Numbered from the stretch's first letter, positions 30,370 through 39,943 are shown. The stretch is DNA of 64,000 bases from Acidihalobacter ferrooxydans (GCF_001975725.1 NZ_CP019434.1:682001-746000); one strand, 5' to 3'. Program-made: numbers and translations. Notes: generated by a model from the sequence alone, not told the origin.

Positions 30370-30511
30370 CAAGGCTGTTGTTGTCAACTCATGCGGCACG
30401 CCAGAGCGTCAAAATCGGGCTCTTGTACTCATTTGCGCGCTGTAAACTGCGCTTTTTCGCCCGACAATCCTTCTCTCGCACTCGCCTGAGCGACAACAAC
30501 AGCCTTGTTAA
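30366..30511 (+). repeat. MITE-like element, family B (copy 1)
   Basis: A 146-bp element bounded by perfect 20-bp inverted repeats, TTAACAAGGCTGTTGTTGTC at 30366-30385 and its complement at 30492-30511. A second copy is at 39944-40088. The inner sequence also matches: CTCATGCG.CACG, GCGCTGTAAAC.GCGCTTTT and ACTCGCCTGAGCGACAACAA. There is no ORF, consistent with a miniature inverted-repeat element. Confidence 0.82.
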
Positions 30512-30527
30512 TGGTGCTTGTTCGGTT

Positions 30528-30556
30528 TTGCAGGCATCGGAAGTGTGAAATAATCA
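30528..30556 (+). promoter_or_regulatory. Possible sigma70 promoter of recA
   Basis: TTGCAG (30528-30533), a 17-base spacer and TAATCA (30551-30556) lie 40 bases before the recA start. The -35 is good and the -10 weak. Confidence 0.35.
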
Positions 30557-30595
30557 TCTGTCTTTTGGGCTGATGAAATGCCGGGAGGCTACACG

Positions 30596-31630
30596 GTGGA
30601 TGAGAATCGCAAGAAAGCTCTTGCTGCTGCCCTGGGGCAGATCGAGAAGCAGTTTGGCAAGGGATCGGTCATGCGCATGGGCGATTCTGCCGCTGCCCGC
30701 GATGTCTCCGTGATCTCTACCGGATCCCTCGCGCTGGACGTGGCGTTGGGTGTTGGAGGTTTGCCGCGCGGCCGCGTGGTCGAGATTTATGGGCCTGAGT
30801 CCTCAGGCAAAACCACGCTGACCTTACAGGCGATCGCGGAGTGTCAGCGCGAGGGTGGGACGTGCGCGTTCATCGATGCCGAGCATGCGCTCGATCCGGG
30901 GTACGCTGAGAAGCTGGGCGTCCAGGTTGACGATCTGCTCGTTTCTCAGCCGGATACGGGCGAACAGGCGCTTGAGATTGCCGACATGTTGGTGCGTTCC
31001 AGTGCGATTGATCTGGTCGTGGTCGACTCGGTTGCGGCGCTGACGCCAAAAGCTGAAATCGAAGGTGAAATGGGTGATTCGCATGTCGGGCTACAAGCCA
31101 GATTGATGTCGCAGGCACTGCGCAAGCTGACGGCGAACATCAAACGGTCAAACACGCTGGTTATCTTCATCAACCAGATCCGTATGAAAATCGGCGTGAT
31201 GTTCGGGAGTCCCGAGACCACGACCGGTGGTAATGCACTCAAGTTTTATGCGTCTGTTCGTTTGGATATCCGCCGTATCGGCGCGATTAAGCGAGGTGAC
31301 GAAGTGGTCGGCAACGAAACGCGCGTAAAAGTGGTCAAGAATAAGATCGCCCCGCCATTCCGGCAGGCCGAATTCGAAATCCTCTACGGCGAGGGTATCT
31401 CGCGCGAAGGTGAGTTGATCGAACTGGGTGTCCGGGAAGGGCTGGTGGACAAAGCCGGAGCCTGGTACAGCTATAACGGCGAGAGGATCGGCCAGGGCAA
31501 GGACAACGTGCGCGGATTTCTCAAGGAACATCCCGAAATGGCTGCGGAAATAGACCGTGCGTTGCGTGAAAAACTATTGCCCAGACAAAATCCTGCGCAG
31601 GCTCAGGCAGGGCAGGAAGTAGACGCTTGA
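30596..31630 (+). CDS. recA: Recombinase RecA
   Basis: A 344-residue RecA for homologous recombination and SOS induction. Walker A is '[10 protein letters not shown]' near residue 65, followed by '[16 protein letters not shown]', Walker B '[19 protein letters not shown]', and the L2/ATP region '[35 protein letters not shown]'. The GTG at 30596 is chosen because GGGAGG lies eight bases upstream; the in-frame ATG at 30578 would place this ribosome binding site inside the coding region. recX follows after 19 bases. Confidence 0.96.
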   Translation: MDENRKKALAAALGQIEKQFGKGSVMRMGDSAAARDVSVISTGSLALDVALGVGGLPRGRVVEIYGPESSGKTTLTLQAIAECQREGGTCAFIDAEHALDPGYAEKLGVQVDDLLVSQPDTGEQALEIADMLVRSSAIDLVVVDSVAALTPKAEIEGEMGDSHVGLQARLMSQALRKLTANIKRSNTLVIFINQIRMKIGVMFGSPETTTGGNALKFYASVRLDIRRIGAIKRGDEVVGNETRVKVVKNKIAPPFRQAEFEILYGEGISREGELIELGVREGLVDKAGAWYSYNGERIGQGKDNVRGFLKEHPEMAAEIDRALREKLLPRQNPAQAQAGQEVDA

Positions 31631-31649
31631 TCGGGCGTGGAGGGTCGCT

Positions 31650-32111
31650 TTGGGCTCGGATTCTTCGCCGCGCGACGTTGCGCTGAGGCTGCTTGCACAG
31701 CGCGAACATTCGTTCGCCGAGCTGCGCGTCAAGCTGGCGGGCCGGGGGTTTTCGGAAACTGAAACGATGGCTACGTTGGCGGCGTTGGCGGATGCCGGGT
31801 TGCAGAGTGACGCGCGCTATGCCGAGGTCTACGTGCGTAGCCGGGCCGGACGCAGTTATGGCCCGTTGCGCATACGTGCTGAATTGCGCCAGCGCGGTGT
31901 CGATGCGCAGTGCATCGACACCGCACTGGCGGATCATGACGAAGATTGGGATGCGATTGCACGGGCGCATTACCGGCGCCATTTCGGTGGCCGACCGCCA
32001 AGGGATTACACGGAGCGAGCGAAGCGGCTGCGGCATATGCAGCAGCGCGGCTTTGACATGCAAACGCTGCGTACGCTGACGGATATCGGCGATGCGGCTG
32101 AAGATGATTGA
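31650..32111 (+). CDS. recX: Regulatory protein RecX
   Basis: A 153-residue all-helical inhibitor of RecA filaments. The three-helix repeats are visible: 'ALRLLAQREHSFAELRVKLAGRGF', 'DARYAEVYVRSRAGRSYGPLRIRAELRQRGV' and 'RAKRLRHMQQRGFDMQTLRTL'. The start is TTG at 31650 with GGAGGG upstream. It follows recA as in most gammaproteobacteria and ends nine bases before alaS. Confidence 0.9.
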   Translation: MGSDSSPRDVALRLLAQREHSFAELRVKLAGRGFSETETMATLAALADAGLQSDARYAEVYVRSRAGRSYGPLRIRAELRQRGVDAQCIDTALADHDEDWDAIARAHYRRHFGGRPPRDYTERAKRLRHMQQRGFDMQTLRTLTDIGDAAEDD

Positions 32112-32120
32112 TGGAATAAC

Positions 32121-34757
32121 ATGATTACGAGTGCAGAACTGCGCAGCAAATTCCTGGAATTTTTCCATGCCAACGGCCACGAAATCGTGCCGTCGAGTTC
32201 GCTGGTGCCGAGTAATGACCCGACCTTGCTGTTCACCAATGCGGGCATGGTGCAGTTCAAGGATGTTTTTCTCGGCGAGGATACGCGCCCCTATTCCCGC
32301 GCGACCACGGCGCAGCGCTGCGTACGCGCCGGCGGCAAGCATAATGACTTGGAGAATGTGGGTTACACCGCGCGACACCACACCTTTTTCGAGATGTTGG
32401 GCAACTTCAGCTTTGGCGATTATTTCAAGGCCGAAGCGATCGACTTCGCCTGGCGTTTTCTGACCGAGGAACTTGGTCTTGCGGCAGAAAAACTCTGGGT
32501 GACGGTCTATGTCGAAGACGACGAAGCGGCCGATCTCTGGCTGAACAAAATCGGCGTCGACCCGGCGCGGTTCACCCGCATCGGCGATAAGGCCGGCGGC
32601 AAACGTTACGAGAGCGACAATTTCTGGACCATGGGCGACACGGGGCCGTGTGGGCCGTGTACGGAAATCTTCTACGACCACGGTCCCGCGGTGGCGGGTG
32701 GTCCGCCGGGGTCGCCGGAAGAAGATGGCGATCGTTACATCGAGATATGGAACCTCGTGTTCATGCAGTACAACCGTGACCGCGCGGGCACGCTCACGCC
32801 GCTGCCGAAGCCTTCCGTCGATACCGGCATGGGCCTGGAGCGTCTCGCCGCAGTTCTGCAAGGCGTGCACAGTAACTATGACATCGACCTGTTCCAGAAT
32901 CTGATGCGCGCAGTTGCGCGGTTGGCCGGTCTGGATACCCTGGATAACCCGTCGCTGCGCGTGATTGCCGATCACATCCGCTCGTGCAGTTTTCTGATCG
33001 TGGACGGGGTCGTGCCGTCGAACGAAGGACGCGGCTACGTCCTGCGCCGCATCATTCGCCGTGCCGCACGGCACGGGCATCGACTCGGTTTGCGCGAACC
33101 CTTTTTCTATCGTCTCGTCGTTCCGCTGGTGGCCGAAATGGGGCAGGCATACCCTGAGCTGGCAGCCGCGGAGGCGCGCATCGAACAGGTTCTGGCGCAG
33201 GAAGAAGAACGTTTTGCCGAAACCCTGGAAAATGGCCTGCGGCTATTGGCCGAGGCGGTGCGTAGTCTGCCTGGGCACCGCTTGCCAGGCGAGCTAATTT
33301 TCCGGCTTTACGATACGTATGGGTTTCCCGTTGACCTCACGGCGGACATCGCGCGCGAGCAGCAGCTCGAACTCGATATGGATGGATTCGAGCGCGAAAT
33401 GGCCGCGCAGCGCGCCAAGGCGCGTGCCGCCAGCCGGTTCGATGCCGATTATGGCGCCGGGGTTAAGGTCGACGGCAAGACCCGGTTCGTCGGTTACGAC
33501 CGACTTGAGGATACAGGTCAAATCGTCGCGTTATTCAAGGACGGCATGGCGGTCGATACACTGCAATCCGGCGAACAAGGCATCGTGGTGCTCGATCAAA
33601 CGCCGTTCTATGCAGAATCGGGTGGTCAGGTGGGCGATACCGGCGAACTGCGGAGCGAAGGCCGGCTGTTTGCCGTCAGCGACACGCGCAAGTTCGGCGA
33701 TGCGCACGGCCATCTGGGTAAACTCGAAGCAGGCGAGCTGCGACGGGGAGATCGCCTCGATGCGCACGTCGATGGCGCGCGGCGCCAGGCGGTCGTGCTC
33801 AACCATTCGGCGACGCACCTGATGCATGAAGCGCTTCGTCGCGTACTCGGCGAGCATGTCGAACAGAAAGGCTCATTGGTCGCAGCGGATCGTTTGCGTT
33901 TCGATTTCGCGCATTATCAGGCGGTCACGCCAGAGCAGCTGCGCGAAATCGAGCGCATCGTCAACGCCCAGATTCGGATGAATCTTGATGCGCAAGCTCA
34001 TGTGATGTCGCTCGAACAAGCGCGACAGACGGGCGCGCGGGCATTGTTCGGCGAGAAATACGGTGATGAGGTCCGTGTCCTCGAAATCGGTTTTTCTACC
34101 GAATTGTGCGGCGGGACGCACGTGCGCCGTGTCGGCGATATCGGACTGTTCAAAATCATTTCCGAGAGTGGTGTGGCGGCTGGTGTGCGCCGTATCGAAG
34201 CCGTTACCGGGGACAATGCCTTACGGTTGATCGAAGAAAATGAAACGCGCCTAGGCTTGGTTGCGGATCTGCTCAAATCGGGCCGGGACGATGTGGACGA
34301 CAAACTTCGTCAATTACTCGAACGCACGCGTCAGCTTGAGCGGGCGCTTGAAGACGCGCGCGGCAAGCTGGCGGCTCAGGCAGGCGCAGAGCTTGTCGAT
34401 GCGGCGCAGACCGTGGGCGAGATCAAGGTGCTCGCGGCACGACTCGACGGCATGGACGCGAAAGCCCTGCGGGAAACGCTTGATCGGCTTAAGGATCAGC
34501 TCGGCCGCGCTGTCGTCGTGCTCGGGGCAGCCGATGAGGCTGGCAAGATCACGCTGGTCGCCGGGGTGACGAAGAACGAAACGTCCCTCATCCGCGCCGG
34601 CGATGCCGTCAATCAGGTCGCGCGGCAGGTTGGCGGCAAGGGCGGAGGACGCCCGGATATGGCGCAGGCAGGCGGCAACAAACCCGAGAAGCTGGACGCC
34701 GCGCTGGCCTCCCTGACCGATTGGGTGGCAGAGCAGCTCGCGTACAACGTAGCCTGA
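32121..34757 (+). CDS. alaS: Alanyl-tRNA synthetase
   Basis: An 878-residue synthetase. The class II catalytic core (about 1-250) has '[22 protein letters not shown]' and '[13 protein letters not shown]'. The editing domain has the metal-binding '[20 protein letters not shown]' near 560 and '[15 protein letters not shown]' near 665, and the C-terminal C-Ala domain ends near '[15 protein letters not shown]'. Its length matches E. coli AlaS (876). It follows recX and precedes lysC, the standard order. Confidence 0.97.
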   Translation: MITSAELRSKFLEFFHANGHEIVPSSSLVPSNDPTLLFTNAGMVQFKDVFLGEDTRPYSRATTAQRCVRAGGKHNDLENVGYTARHHTFFEMLGNFSFGDYFKAEAIDFAWRFLTEELGLAAEKLWVTVYVEDDEAADLWLNKIGVDPARFTRIGDKAGGKRYESDNFWTMGDTGPCGPCTEIFYDHGPAVAGGPPGSPEEDGDRYIEIWNLVFMQYNRDRAGTLTPLPKPSVDTGMGLERLAAVLQGVHSNYDIDLFQNLMRAVARLAGLDTLDNPSLRVIADHIRSCSFLIVDGVVPSNEGRGYVLRRIIRRAARHGHRLGLREPFFYRLVVPLVAEMGQAYPELAAAEARIEQVLAQEEERFAETLENGLRLLAEAVRSLPGHRLPGELIFRLYDTYGFPVDLTADIAREQQLELDMDGFEREMAAQRAKARAASRFDADYGAGVKVDGKTRFVGYDRLEDTGQIVALFKDGMAVDTLQSGEQGIVVLDQTPFYAESGGQVGDTGELRSEGRLFAVSDTRKFGDAHGHLGKLEAGELRRGDRLDAHVDGARRQAVVLNHSATHLMHEALRRVLGEHVEQKGSLVAADRLRFDFAHYQAVTPEQLREIERIVNAQIRMNLDAQAHVMSLEQARQTGARALFGEKYGDEVRVLEIGFSTELCGGTHVRRVGDIGLFKIISESGVAAGVRRIEAVTGDNALRLIEENETRLGLVADLLKSGRDDVDDKLRQLLERTRQLERALEDARGKLAAQAGAELVDAAQTVGEIKVLAARLDGMDAKALRETLDRLKDQLGRAVVVLGAADEAGKITLVAGVTKNETSLIRAGDAVNQVARQVGGKGGGRPDMAQAGGNKPEKLDAALASLTDWVAEQLAYNVA

Positions 34758-34806
34758 GTCAGACGCAGCTTCCCCCGATGGGGATGCGTTAATTGATGGG
34801 AATTAT

Positions 34807-36054
34807 ATGGCACTGATTGTTCAGAAATACGGTGGTACATCAGTTGGAACGGTCGATCGAATCGAAAAAATAGCGCATAAGATCGATGCGTTTCGCGACA
34901 AAGGCGACGATCTGGTGGTGGTGGTTTCTGCTATGTCCGGCGAAACCAATCGCTTGCTCGAACTGGCCGAAGCCGTGCACCCGCATGTGCGGGGGCGCGA
35001 ACTCGATGTGCTGCTCTCCACTGGCGAGCAAGTCACTATCGCACTGCTCAGCATGGCCCTCAACCGCCTCGGATGTCCGGCGCGTTCCTACACGGGTTCG
35101 CAGGTACACATCCTGACCGATAACGTATTCAACAAGGCTCGCATTCGCACCATCGAACAGGAAAAAATACGGGCCGACATCGAACGGGGCTGCGTCGTGG
35201 TTGTGGCCGGTTTTCAGGGGGTCGACGAACAAGGCAATATCACCACGCTCGGTCGCGGTGGTTCCGACACGACAGCCGTCGCCTTGGCCGCTGCACTCAA
35301 GGCCGATGAATGCCAGATATACACCGACGTCGAAGGCGTTTACACGACCGACCCGCGGGTGGTCGGAGAAGCGCGCCGCCTGGATCGAATCACCTTCGAA
35401 GAGATGCTGGAAATGGCCAGCCTCGGCTCCAAGGTGCTGCAGATTCGTTCGGTCGAGTTCGCTGGAAAATACAACGTACCCCTGCGAGTGCTGTCGAGTT
35501 TTGTCGAAGGCCCTGGCACGCTGATCACCCTTGAGGATGAACATATGGAAGACGCGCTGATATCGGGCATTGCCTTCAGCCGTGACGAAGCCCAACTCAC
35601 CATCACGGGCGTCCCGGATCATCCAGGCGTGGCATACAGGATAATCGGCGCGGTTTCCGATTTGAACGTAGAAGTCGATATGATCGTGCAGAACGTAGGC
35701 GCTGACGATACAACGGACTTTACATTCACGGTACACCGCAACGACTACGAGCGTTCGCTAGCGGGCCTGCAAACGGCCGCAACCGAGCTGAATGCGCGCG
35801 AAGTGCGTGGTGATACAAAAATAGCCAAAGTGTCGCTAGTGGGCGTCGGCATGCGCTCGCATGCCGGCATTGCAAGCAAAATGTTCGGCGCATTGGGGAA
35901 AGAAGGCATCAATATCCTGATGATTTCCACATCGGAGATTAAAATATCTGTCATTATCCAAGAGAAATATCTCGAACTCGCAGTCCGCGCACTCCACGAT
36001 GCATTTGAACTTGCGAGACATCCGAAAGACCGGGTCGATACCGCCAACCCCTGA
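34807..36054 (+). CDS. lysC: Aspartate kinase
   Basis: A 415-residue enzyme making aspartyl phosphate for lysine, threonine and methionine. The kinase domain starts 'LIVQKYGGTSVGT' and contains 'GRGGSDTTAVALAAAL' and 'DVEGVYTTDPR'. Two C-terminal ACT domains (about 265-410, 'GVPDHPGVAYRIIGAVSD' and 'GVGMRSHAGIASKMFGALG') give feedback control by amino acids. As is usual, csrA and tRNA-Ser follow. Confidence 0.96.
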   Translation: MALIVQKYGGTSVGTVDRIEKIAHKIDAFRDKGDDLVVVVSAMSGETNRLLELAEAVHPHVRGRELDVLLSTGEQVTIALLSMALNRLGCPARSYTGSQVHILTDNVFNKARIRTIEQEKIRADIERGCVVVVAGFQGVDEQGNITTLGRGGSDTTAVALAAALKADECQIYTDVEGVYTTDPRVVGEARRLDRITFEEMLEMASLGSKVLQIRSVEFAGKYNVPLRVLSSFVEGPGTLITLEDEHMEDALISGIAFSRDEAQLTITGVPDHPGVAYRIIGAVSDLNVEVDMIVQNVGADDTTDFTFTVHRNDYERSLAGLQTAATELNAREVRGDTKIAKVSLVGVGMRSHAGIASKMFGALGKEGINILMISTSEIKISVIIQEKYLELAVRALHDAFELARHPKDRVDTANP

Positions 36055-36102
36055 AGATGGGCTCCATGGGCATGGCGAATCGGAACAGGCAGGAGGCTTA
36101 GA

Positions 36103-36297
36103 ATGCTGATTCTGACGCGTCGTGTAGAAGAAACACTCATCATCGGTGATGACATAGCAATCACGGTATTGGGTGTAAAGGGGAATCAAGTGCGCTTGGG
36201 CATAAAGGCCCCGCGGGATGTTGCTGTACATCGCGAAGAGGTCTATCAACGCATTCAGAAAGCGGTTCATCAGGCGGGTGAAGATGAAGCCAACTGA
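36103..36297 (+). CDS. csrA: Carbon storage regulator CsrA
   Basis: A 64-residue RNA-binding protein that blocks or stabilises mRNAs at GGA sites. The sequence '[51 protein letters not shown]' is the full CsrA fold, with Arg near 44 for RNA binding. It lies between lysC and tRNA-Ser as in many gammaproteobacteria, after a GGAGGC ribosome binding site. Confidence 0.96.
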   Translation: MLILTRRVEETLIIGDDIAITVLGVKGNQVRLGIKAPRDVAVHREEVYQRIQKAVHQAGEDEAN

Positions 36298-36437
36298 CGA
36301 CGAGGCAACCGATTACGGGTTTACCAATTGGGAAAGGCCGGTTATCCTTACGCCCCTCATCCGATGGCGGTAAAGATCCGTTGATCTCGGCAGCCTGGAG
36401 TGTGAAGGGTCAGTTCAACAGCAGCACAGCATACCCC

Positions 36438-36530
36438 GGAGAGATGGCCGAGCGGCTGAAGGCGCTCCCCTGCTAAGGGAGTATGGGGTCAAAAGCTCCA
36501 TCGAGGGTTCGAATCCCTCTCTCTCCGCCA
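36438..36530 (+). tRNA. tRNA-Ser(GCU)
   Basis: GGAGAGA (36438-36444) pairs with TCTCTCC near the end. The anticodon loop CTGCTAA carries GCT. A long variable arm (class II, typical of serine), a T-loop GGTTCGAATCC and an encoded CCA are present. Position after csrA is standard. Confidence 0.95.
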
Positions 36531-36594
36531 TATTTATTTATTATGTCCGCTCTTGACGATGCGGTAAGGCATCAGGAAGATTACGCAGCTCAAA

Positions 36595-36669
36595 GCGCCC
36601 GTAGCTCAGTTGGATAGAGTGTCTGGCTACGAACTAAGGTGGGACGGGGGGTCGAATTCTTCCGGGTAT
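36595..36669 (+). pseudogene. Decayed tRNA-Arg(ACG)
   Basis: The stretch starts GCGCCCGTAGCTCAGTTGGA and has the Arg anticodon loop CTACGAA (ACG), in the position where tRNA-Arg(ACG) normally follows tRNA-Ser. But the acceptor 3' strand is CGGGTAT (one mismatch and two G-T pairs), the anticodon stem TCTGG/CTAAG has a C-A mismatch, the T-stem is mostly G-T pairs, the T-loop reads GTCGAAT, and no CCA follows. It borders a dead integrase, so it was probably the attachment site of a lost element. Confidence 0.7.
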
Positions 36670-36687
36670 GCAAATAGAATCAAATGG

Positions 36688-36715
36688 TTAGCGAATGTTC
36701 ACCGCTAGCTTTTTT
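36688..36715 (+). terminator. Rho-independent terminator after the tRNA genes
   Basis: TTAGCG (36688-36693), a 9-base loop and CGCTAG (36703-36708) form a short stem with one G-T pair, followed by C and six Ts. It overlaps the 3' end of the integrase remnant on the other strand. Confidence 0.5.
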
Positions 36716-37000
36716 GTTTCCGACACCTTTCCGACCCGCCTTTGAGAGGCGGTTCGTGCAATCACATGCAGGGCTGGCGTCTGAACGATGCTACGGTCAG
36801 TCAATGCTTCGGCTGCTTGCATGAGTTCCCACAATTCCACCGCCGAACAGTGTGTCGTGATGTCGCCATTGGCATGTCCGACCAGTGCCTTTCGGGTTTC
36901 CACCGGCACCTTGGCAGCTCGCAATCTGCGACCGCAGGTATGGCACAGGTTGTGTACGCCTTTCTGAATGCACTTCTCGGCAGCTGAATCGCCCCGGATT
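36688..37000 (-). pseudogene. Tyrosine recombinase (phage-type integrase) C-terminal remnant
   Basis: Only the C-terminal part of an integrase is left. Read from about 37000 down, it gives 'VHNLCHTCGRRLRAAKVPVETRKALVGHANGDITTHCSAVELW'. In the family this is 'VHDLRHTFGRRLRAAGV...LLGHK...ITTHYSA': the catalytic Arg of HxLRHT is Cys here (codon TGC) and the catalytic Tyr of HYSA is also Cys (TGT). There is no in-frame ATG start and no N-terminal domain. It abuts the decayed tRNA-Arg, as integrases of tRNA-targeting islands do. Confidence 0.75.
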
Positions 37001-37186
37001 TCGCGGCACGGGGTACAGAGCGTGCCTTGGGCACCAGAAAACAGCTGTTCAACCGTGCTGCGGATGTAAAAGTAACCCCAATGCCCCTGCCTGCGATTCC
37101 GTCAAACGGTGAAGCGGATGATTCGATTGTTCTGGCCGCGGACCGCTATGAAAAGGGCAAGTCAGAAAATCGGTAGGCGATGCGGG
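37001..37186. other. Residual DNA between integrase remnant and ATP-grasp gene
   Basis: No gene is recognised in this stretch. It is probably what remains of the lost integrative element, but nothing specific supports that beyond position. Confidence 0.35.
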
Positions 37187-38401
37187 CTAATTTTCGGCGG
37201 CAGCTTTCGCCAGCAGCGCACGAAAGGCATCGAATACCTTATGCATGGCCGGTAATTTGTAGGGGAAGAGGTCGGGAGGGTCCATCGAATGAACGACCGC
37301 TCCCGTGTCGACTTCGAAGATCAGCAACTCGCCTGTGGTGGTCTCCGCGCAGTCTATCACCAGGTAATCGAGCGCCAGTCGCTGGTTGATCGCCTCGAAG
37401 GCGGCGGCATGGCGGCGGGCAAAATCCGTTTCGAAATTTTGCATGAAGCGCGCCTCTTCCGTGCGTTTTTCCGCGCTCTCACGCATGCCCGCATTCAGAT
37501 AGTGAATCATCCAGTGACTCGAGATGGCCATATGGCCGGCGTAGGCCCGGCCATCGATCAACACCACGCGGTATTTGCGAAACTGACCGTCGGCATCGCG
37601 GTAGTCAACGAAGGGGGACAGAAAGAAGCGCGTCTCTTTCAACGGCTCCAGATAGGCGGCAATTTCTTCGGCACTATGGAGTTTCGCCAGGTCATGGCCG
37701 GCGTGGGAGTCTACGGGGCGCACGAGGACCGGGAAACGCTCGCCGGGCAGCAGTGTTTCCAGGGTGAGTTCACTGCGCCCGAGGCACTCGAGATCGGCCC
37801 GTTCCAGCCGTCGCGAAGGCGGCATGATGATGCCCGGTGCATCGTGCAGCAATGCATGAGCGCCGTCGCGCGAGGTACGCATGACCCGTTCGGGCGGATT
37901 GAGCACCGGTCGTGGCCAGGTGTCCATGATTGGTTTCAGTCGGTCCAGCAGCGGATGAGTCGCTTCCGATTCACCAATCGCGCAGAACAGGACATCGTGT
38001 TCCGGCAGAGACGCGACCGGGGCAACGCCTTCGCCGACGAACAGCATGTCGAGTGCCACATCACTGTCCTCCAGCAGGAAGGCCAGCGGCGCGTTGGTGG
38101 ACAGATCACCGGGAGCCATGAGGCAGAGCACCCGCAGCCTCGCATTGGCGGGCTTGAGCACGCAGTAGTGTGCGCACATCTGCAGAGCCTGGGCCTGAAC
38201 GCCGAGCCCGACTTCGGGCTGCAGGTTGAGTTCCAGCGTGGTGGCCAGATCCATCAGCGCGTTGGCGTCCGTGGGATCGTCCTGCGCGCGTTGCAGAAAA
38301 CGCTTCGCCAACGGCCTCAGATCCTGCCCTTCGAAGGACAAGCGGATCAGGGCGGCGAGTCCCATCAGCGGTGGGTGAGCAGTTGAGTCCGGTTGATTCA
38401 T
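37187..38401 (-). CDS. TPR and ATP-grasp domain protein
   Basis: A 404-residue protein of uncertain role. The N-terminal ~90 residues resemble a TPR-like helical repeat ('FLQRAQDDPTDANALMDLATTLELN'). The C-terminal ~220 resemble an ATP-grasp ligase: 'FPVLVRPVDSHAGHDLAKL' near 222, 'FVDYRDADGQFRKYRVVLIDGRAYAGHMA' near 265, and 'LIFEVDTGAVVHSMD' near 370, where acidic and polar residues would bind Mg-ATP. Its ATG overlaps the stop of an upstream group II decarboxylase by four bases. Together they suggest amine formation followed by ATP-driven ligation; no substrate is known. Confidence 0.72.
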   Translation of the reverse strand: MNQPDSTAHPPLMGLAALIRLSFEGQDLRPLAKRFLQRAQDDPTDANALMDLATTLELNLQPEVGLGVQAQALQMCAHYCVLKPANARLRVLCLMAPGDLSTNAPLAFLLEDSDVALDMLFVGEGVAPVASLPEHDVLFCAIGESEATHPLLDRLKPIMDTWPRPVLNPPERVMRTSRDGAHALLHDAPGIIMPPSRRLERADLECLGRSELTLETLLPGERFPVLVRPVDSHAGHDLAKLHSAEEIAAYLEPLKETRFFLSPFVDYRDADGQFRKYRVVLIDGRAYAGHMAISSHWMIHYLNAGMRESAEKRTEEARFMQNFETDFARRHAAAFEAINQRLALDYLVIDCAETTTGELLIFEVDTGAVVHSMDPPDLFPYKLPAMHKVFDAFRALLAKAAAEN

Positions 38402-39858
38402 TTCGACGCGTGGACCGTTGGATGGGTATCGGTGGCCCCCAGGGCGAGCACCGCTTCCAGTAAAGCATCGATGTCGCGGCGCTCGGTGCGATGGTTGACG
38501 ATGGCGCAGCGAATGGCCAAGCGGTTATCAAGCACCGTCGTGGATGGCGCGGCGACGCCAGATTCGTGTAATCCGACAACGATGTCCCGGTTAAGCCGGT
38601 CGGGATCATCGCCACGGTGGCGGAAGCAGACGATATTGAGCGATGGCCGGACCAGCAGTTCCAGTCGCTCTTCGGCCGCGACGCGTTCGCCGAGGTAGCG
38701 GGCGAGCGCGCATGTGCCGGCGATCACGCGCCCCAGCCTGTCGGCACCATAGACCTGGAGCGTGAACCAGGTTTTGAGCGCCCGGAAGCCGCGGGAAAGG
38801 TCGGGGCCGAAATCGCAGGGCCAGGGAGAACCTGCGGCCAGCCCCCGGGCCTCGCGACTCAGATAGGCTGCGGGGCTGCTGAAGGTCTCCTGGTGACGGT
38901 CGCCATCGCGCACCAGGATGAAACCGGCATCGTAGGGCACTTGCAGCCACTTGTGGAAATCGCAGGCGATGGAGTCCGCACGCTCGATCCCCGCAAGACG
39001 AGGCGCCAGTTCGGGCGCGAGCATGCCCAGTGCGCCAAAGGCGCCATCGACGTGAAACCACAGCCCCTCGCGTCTGGCAATGGTCTCGATGGCCGATAGA
39101 TCGTCGATAGCGCCCACGTCCACCGTACCTGCCGTGGCGACGACGAAGAACGGCTTCAGCCCGGCCGCGCGGTCGGCCGCAATGGCCGACTCGAGTTTGC
39201 CAAGATCCATGCGATGCCCGTCGTCAACGGGAATGATGCGCAGGGCATCGGTGCCCAGTCCCGCGAGGTCCAGCGCTTGCCGGATACAACCATGGGCGCT
39301 GGCCGAGGTATAGGCCACCAGGCTTGTCTCGGCGGAGGTCACACCCTCGCGGCGTACCGAGGTACCGAGGGCGGCGGTGCGCGCCACCAGGAGCGCGATG
39401 AAGTTGGCCATCGACGTGCCGGTCACGAACAGGCCGCTGGCGGATGCGGGGAAACCAAACAGCTCGCGCATCCAGCGCACGATCTGTCGTTCCACTTCCA
39501 CCGGCATCTGGTTGCGGCCACCCAGGTTGGCGTTCAAGCCGGCTGCCAACATCTCGGCCAGCATGCCGACCGGCGTTCCGCCGCCGTGCACCCAGCCCAT
39601 GAAACCGGGGTGGGCGTTCCCCACCGCGTAGGGCAGGATTTCGTGCATGAAACGCTCATGCACCTCCGCCAGCTCCAGCCCCTCGCGCGGCAACGGTTCG
39701 GCATAGCGGTCACGCACCTCATTGGGAATGGGCTGCCACAAGGGCCGTTCACGCAGGCGTTCGAGATAGTCGAAGATGTCGTCGAGCATGCGATGACCCT
39801 GGTGGCGCAAAGCCGGCCAGTCTGCGGGATCGAGATTCTCTTGCGTGGTTTCGTTCAT
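38398..39858 (-). CDS. PLP-dependent group II decarboxylase (aromatic-L-amino-acid decarboxylase type)
   Basis: A 486-residue fold-type I PLP enzyme. 'NAHPGFMGWVHGGGTPVGMLAEML' lies near 85, 'GLFVTGTSMANFIAL' near 140, 'HVDGAFGALGMLAPE' near 275 (Asp that holds the pyridine ring), and the Schiff-base Lys in 'DFHKWLQVPYDAG' near 312. The start at 39858 (MNETTQEN) gives a family-like length. It is coupled by an ATGA overlap to the ATP-grasp protein. Family members decarboxylate tyrosine, tryptophan, DOPA, aspartate or other amino acids, so the substrate is open. Confidence 0.85.
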   Translation of the reverse strand: MNETTQENLDPADWPALRHQGHRMLDDIFDYLERLRERPLWQPIPNEVRDRYAEPLPREGLELAEVHERFMHEILPYAVGNAHPGFMGWVHGGGTPVGMLAEMLAAGLNANLGGRNQMPVEVERQIVRWMRELFGFPASASGLFVTGTSMANFIALLVARTAALGTSVRREGVTSAETSLVAYTSASAHGCIRQALDLAGLGTDALRIIPVDDGHRMDLGKLESAIAADRAAGLKPFFVVATAGTVDVGAIDDLSAIETIARREGLWFHVDGAFGALGMLAPELAPRLAGIERADSIACDFHKWLQVPYDAGFILVRDGDRHQETFSSPAAYLSREARGLAAGSPWPCDFGPDLSRGFRALKTWFTLQVYGADRLGRVIAGTCALARYLGERVAAEERLELLVRPSLNIVCFRHRGDDPDRLNRDIVVGLHESGVAAPSTTVLDNRLAIRCAIVNHRTERRDIDALLEAVLALGATDTHPTVHASK

Positions 39859-39943
39859 GCTTTTTTGTCGGCCCCGGAGCTCAAGCAAGGATCAGGCGGG
39901 ATGCTAACGCCACACACACGGCATCAACGGCACACCGGCCATA

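Larger units (their letters stand above)
30114..30595. other. recA upstream region with repeats
   Basis: This 482-base gap holds a family C tail (30313-30369), a complete family B element (30366-30511) and the recA promoter region. Bases 30114-30312 show no clear feature. No palindrome matching a LexA box (CTGT-N8-ACAG) was found upstream of recA. Confidence 0.5.

Noticed and set aside
30512-30595. LexA box at recA
   Set aside because: No CTGT-N8-ACAG palindrome was found, so SOS control by a standard gammaproteobacterial LexA is not supported from this sequence.
36595-36669. Functional tRNA-Arg(ACG)
   Set aside because: Acceptor, anticodon and T stems are mismatched, the T-loop TTC is lost, and there is no CCA, unlike the intact tRNA-Ser 65 bases upstream.
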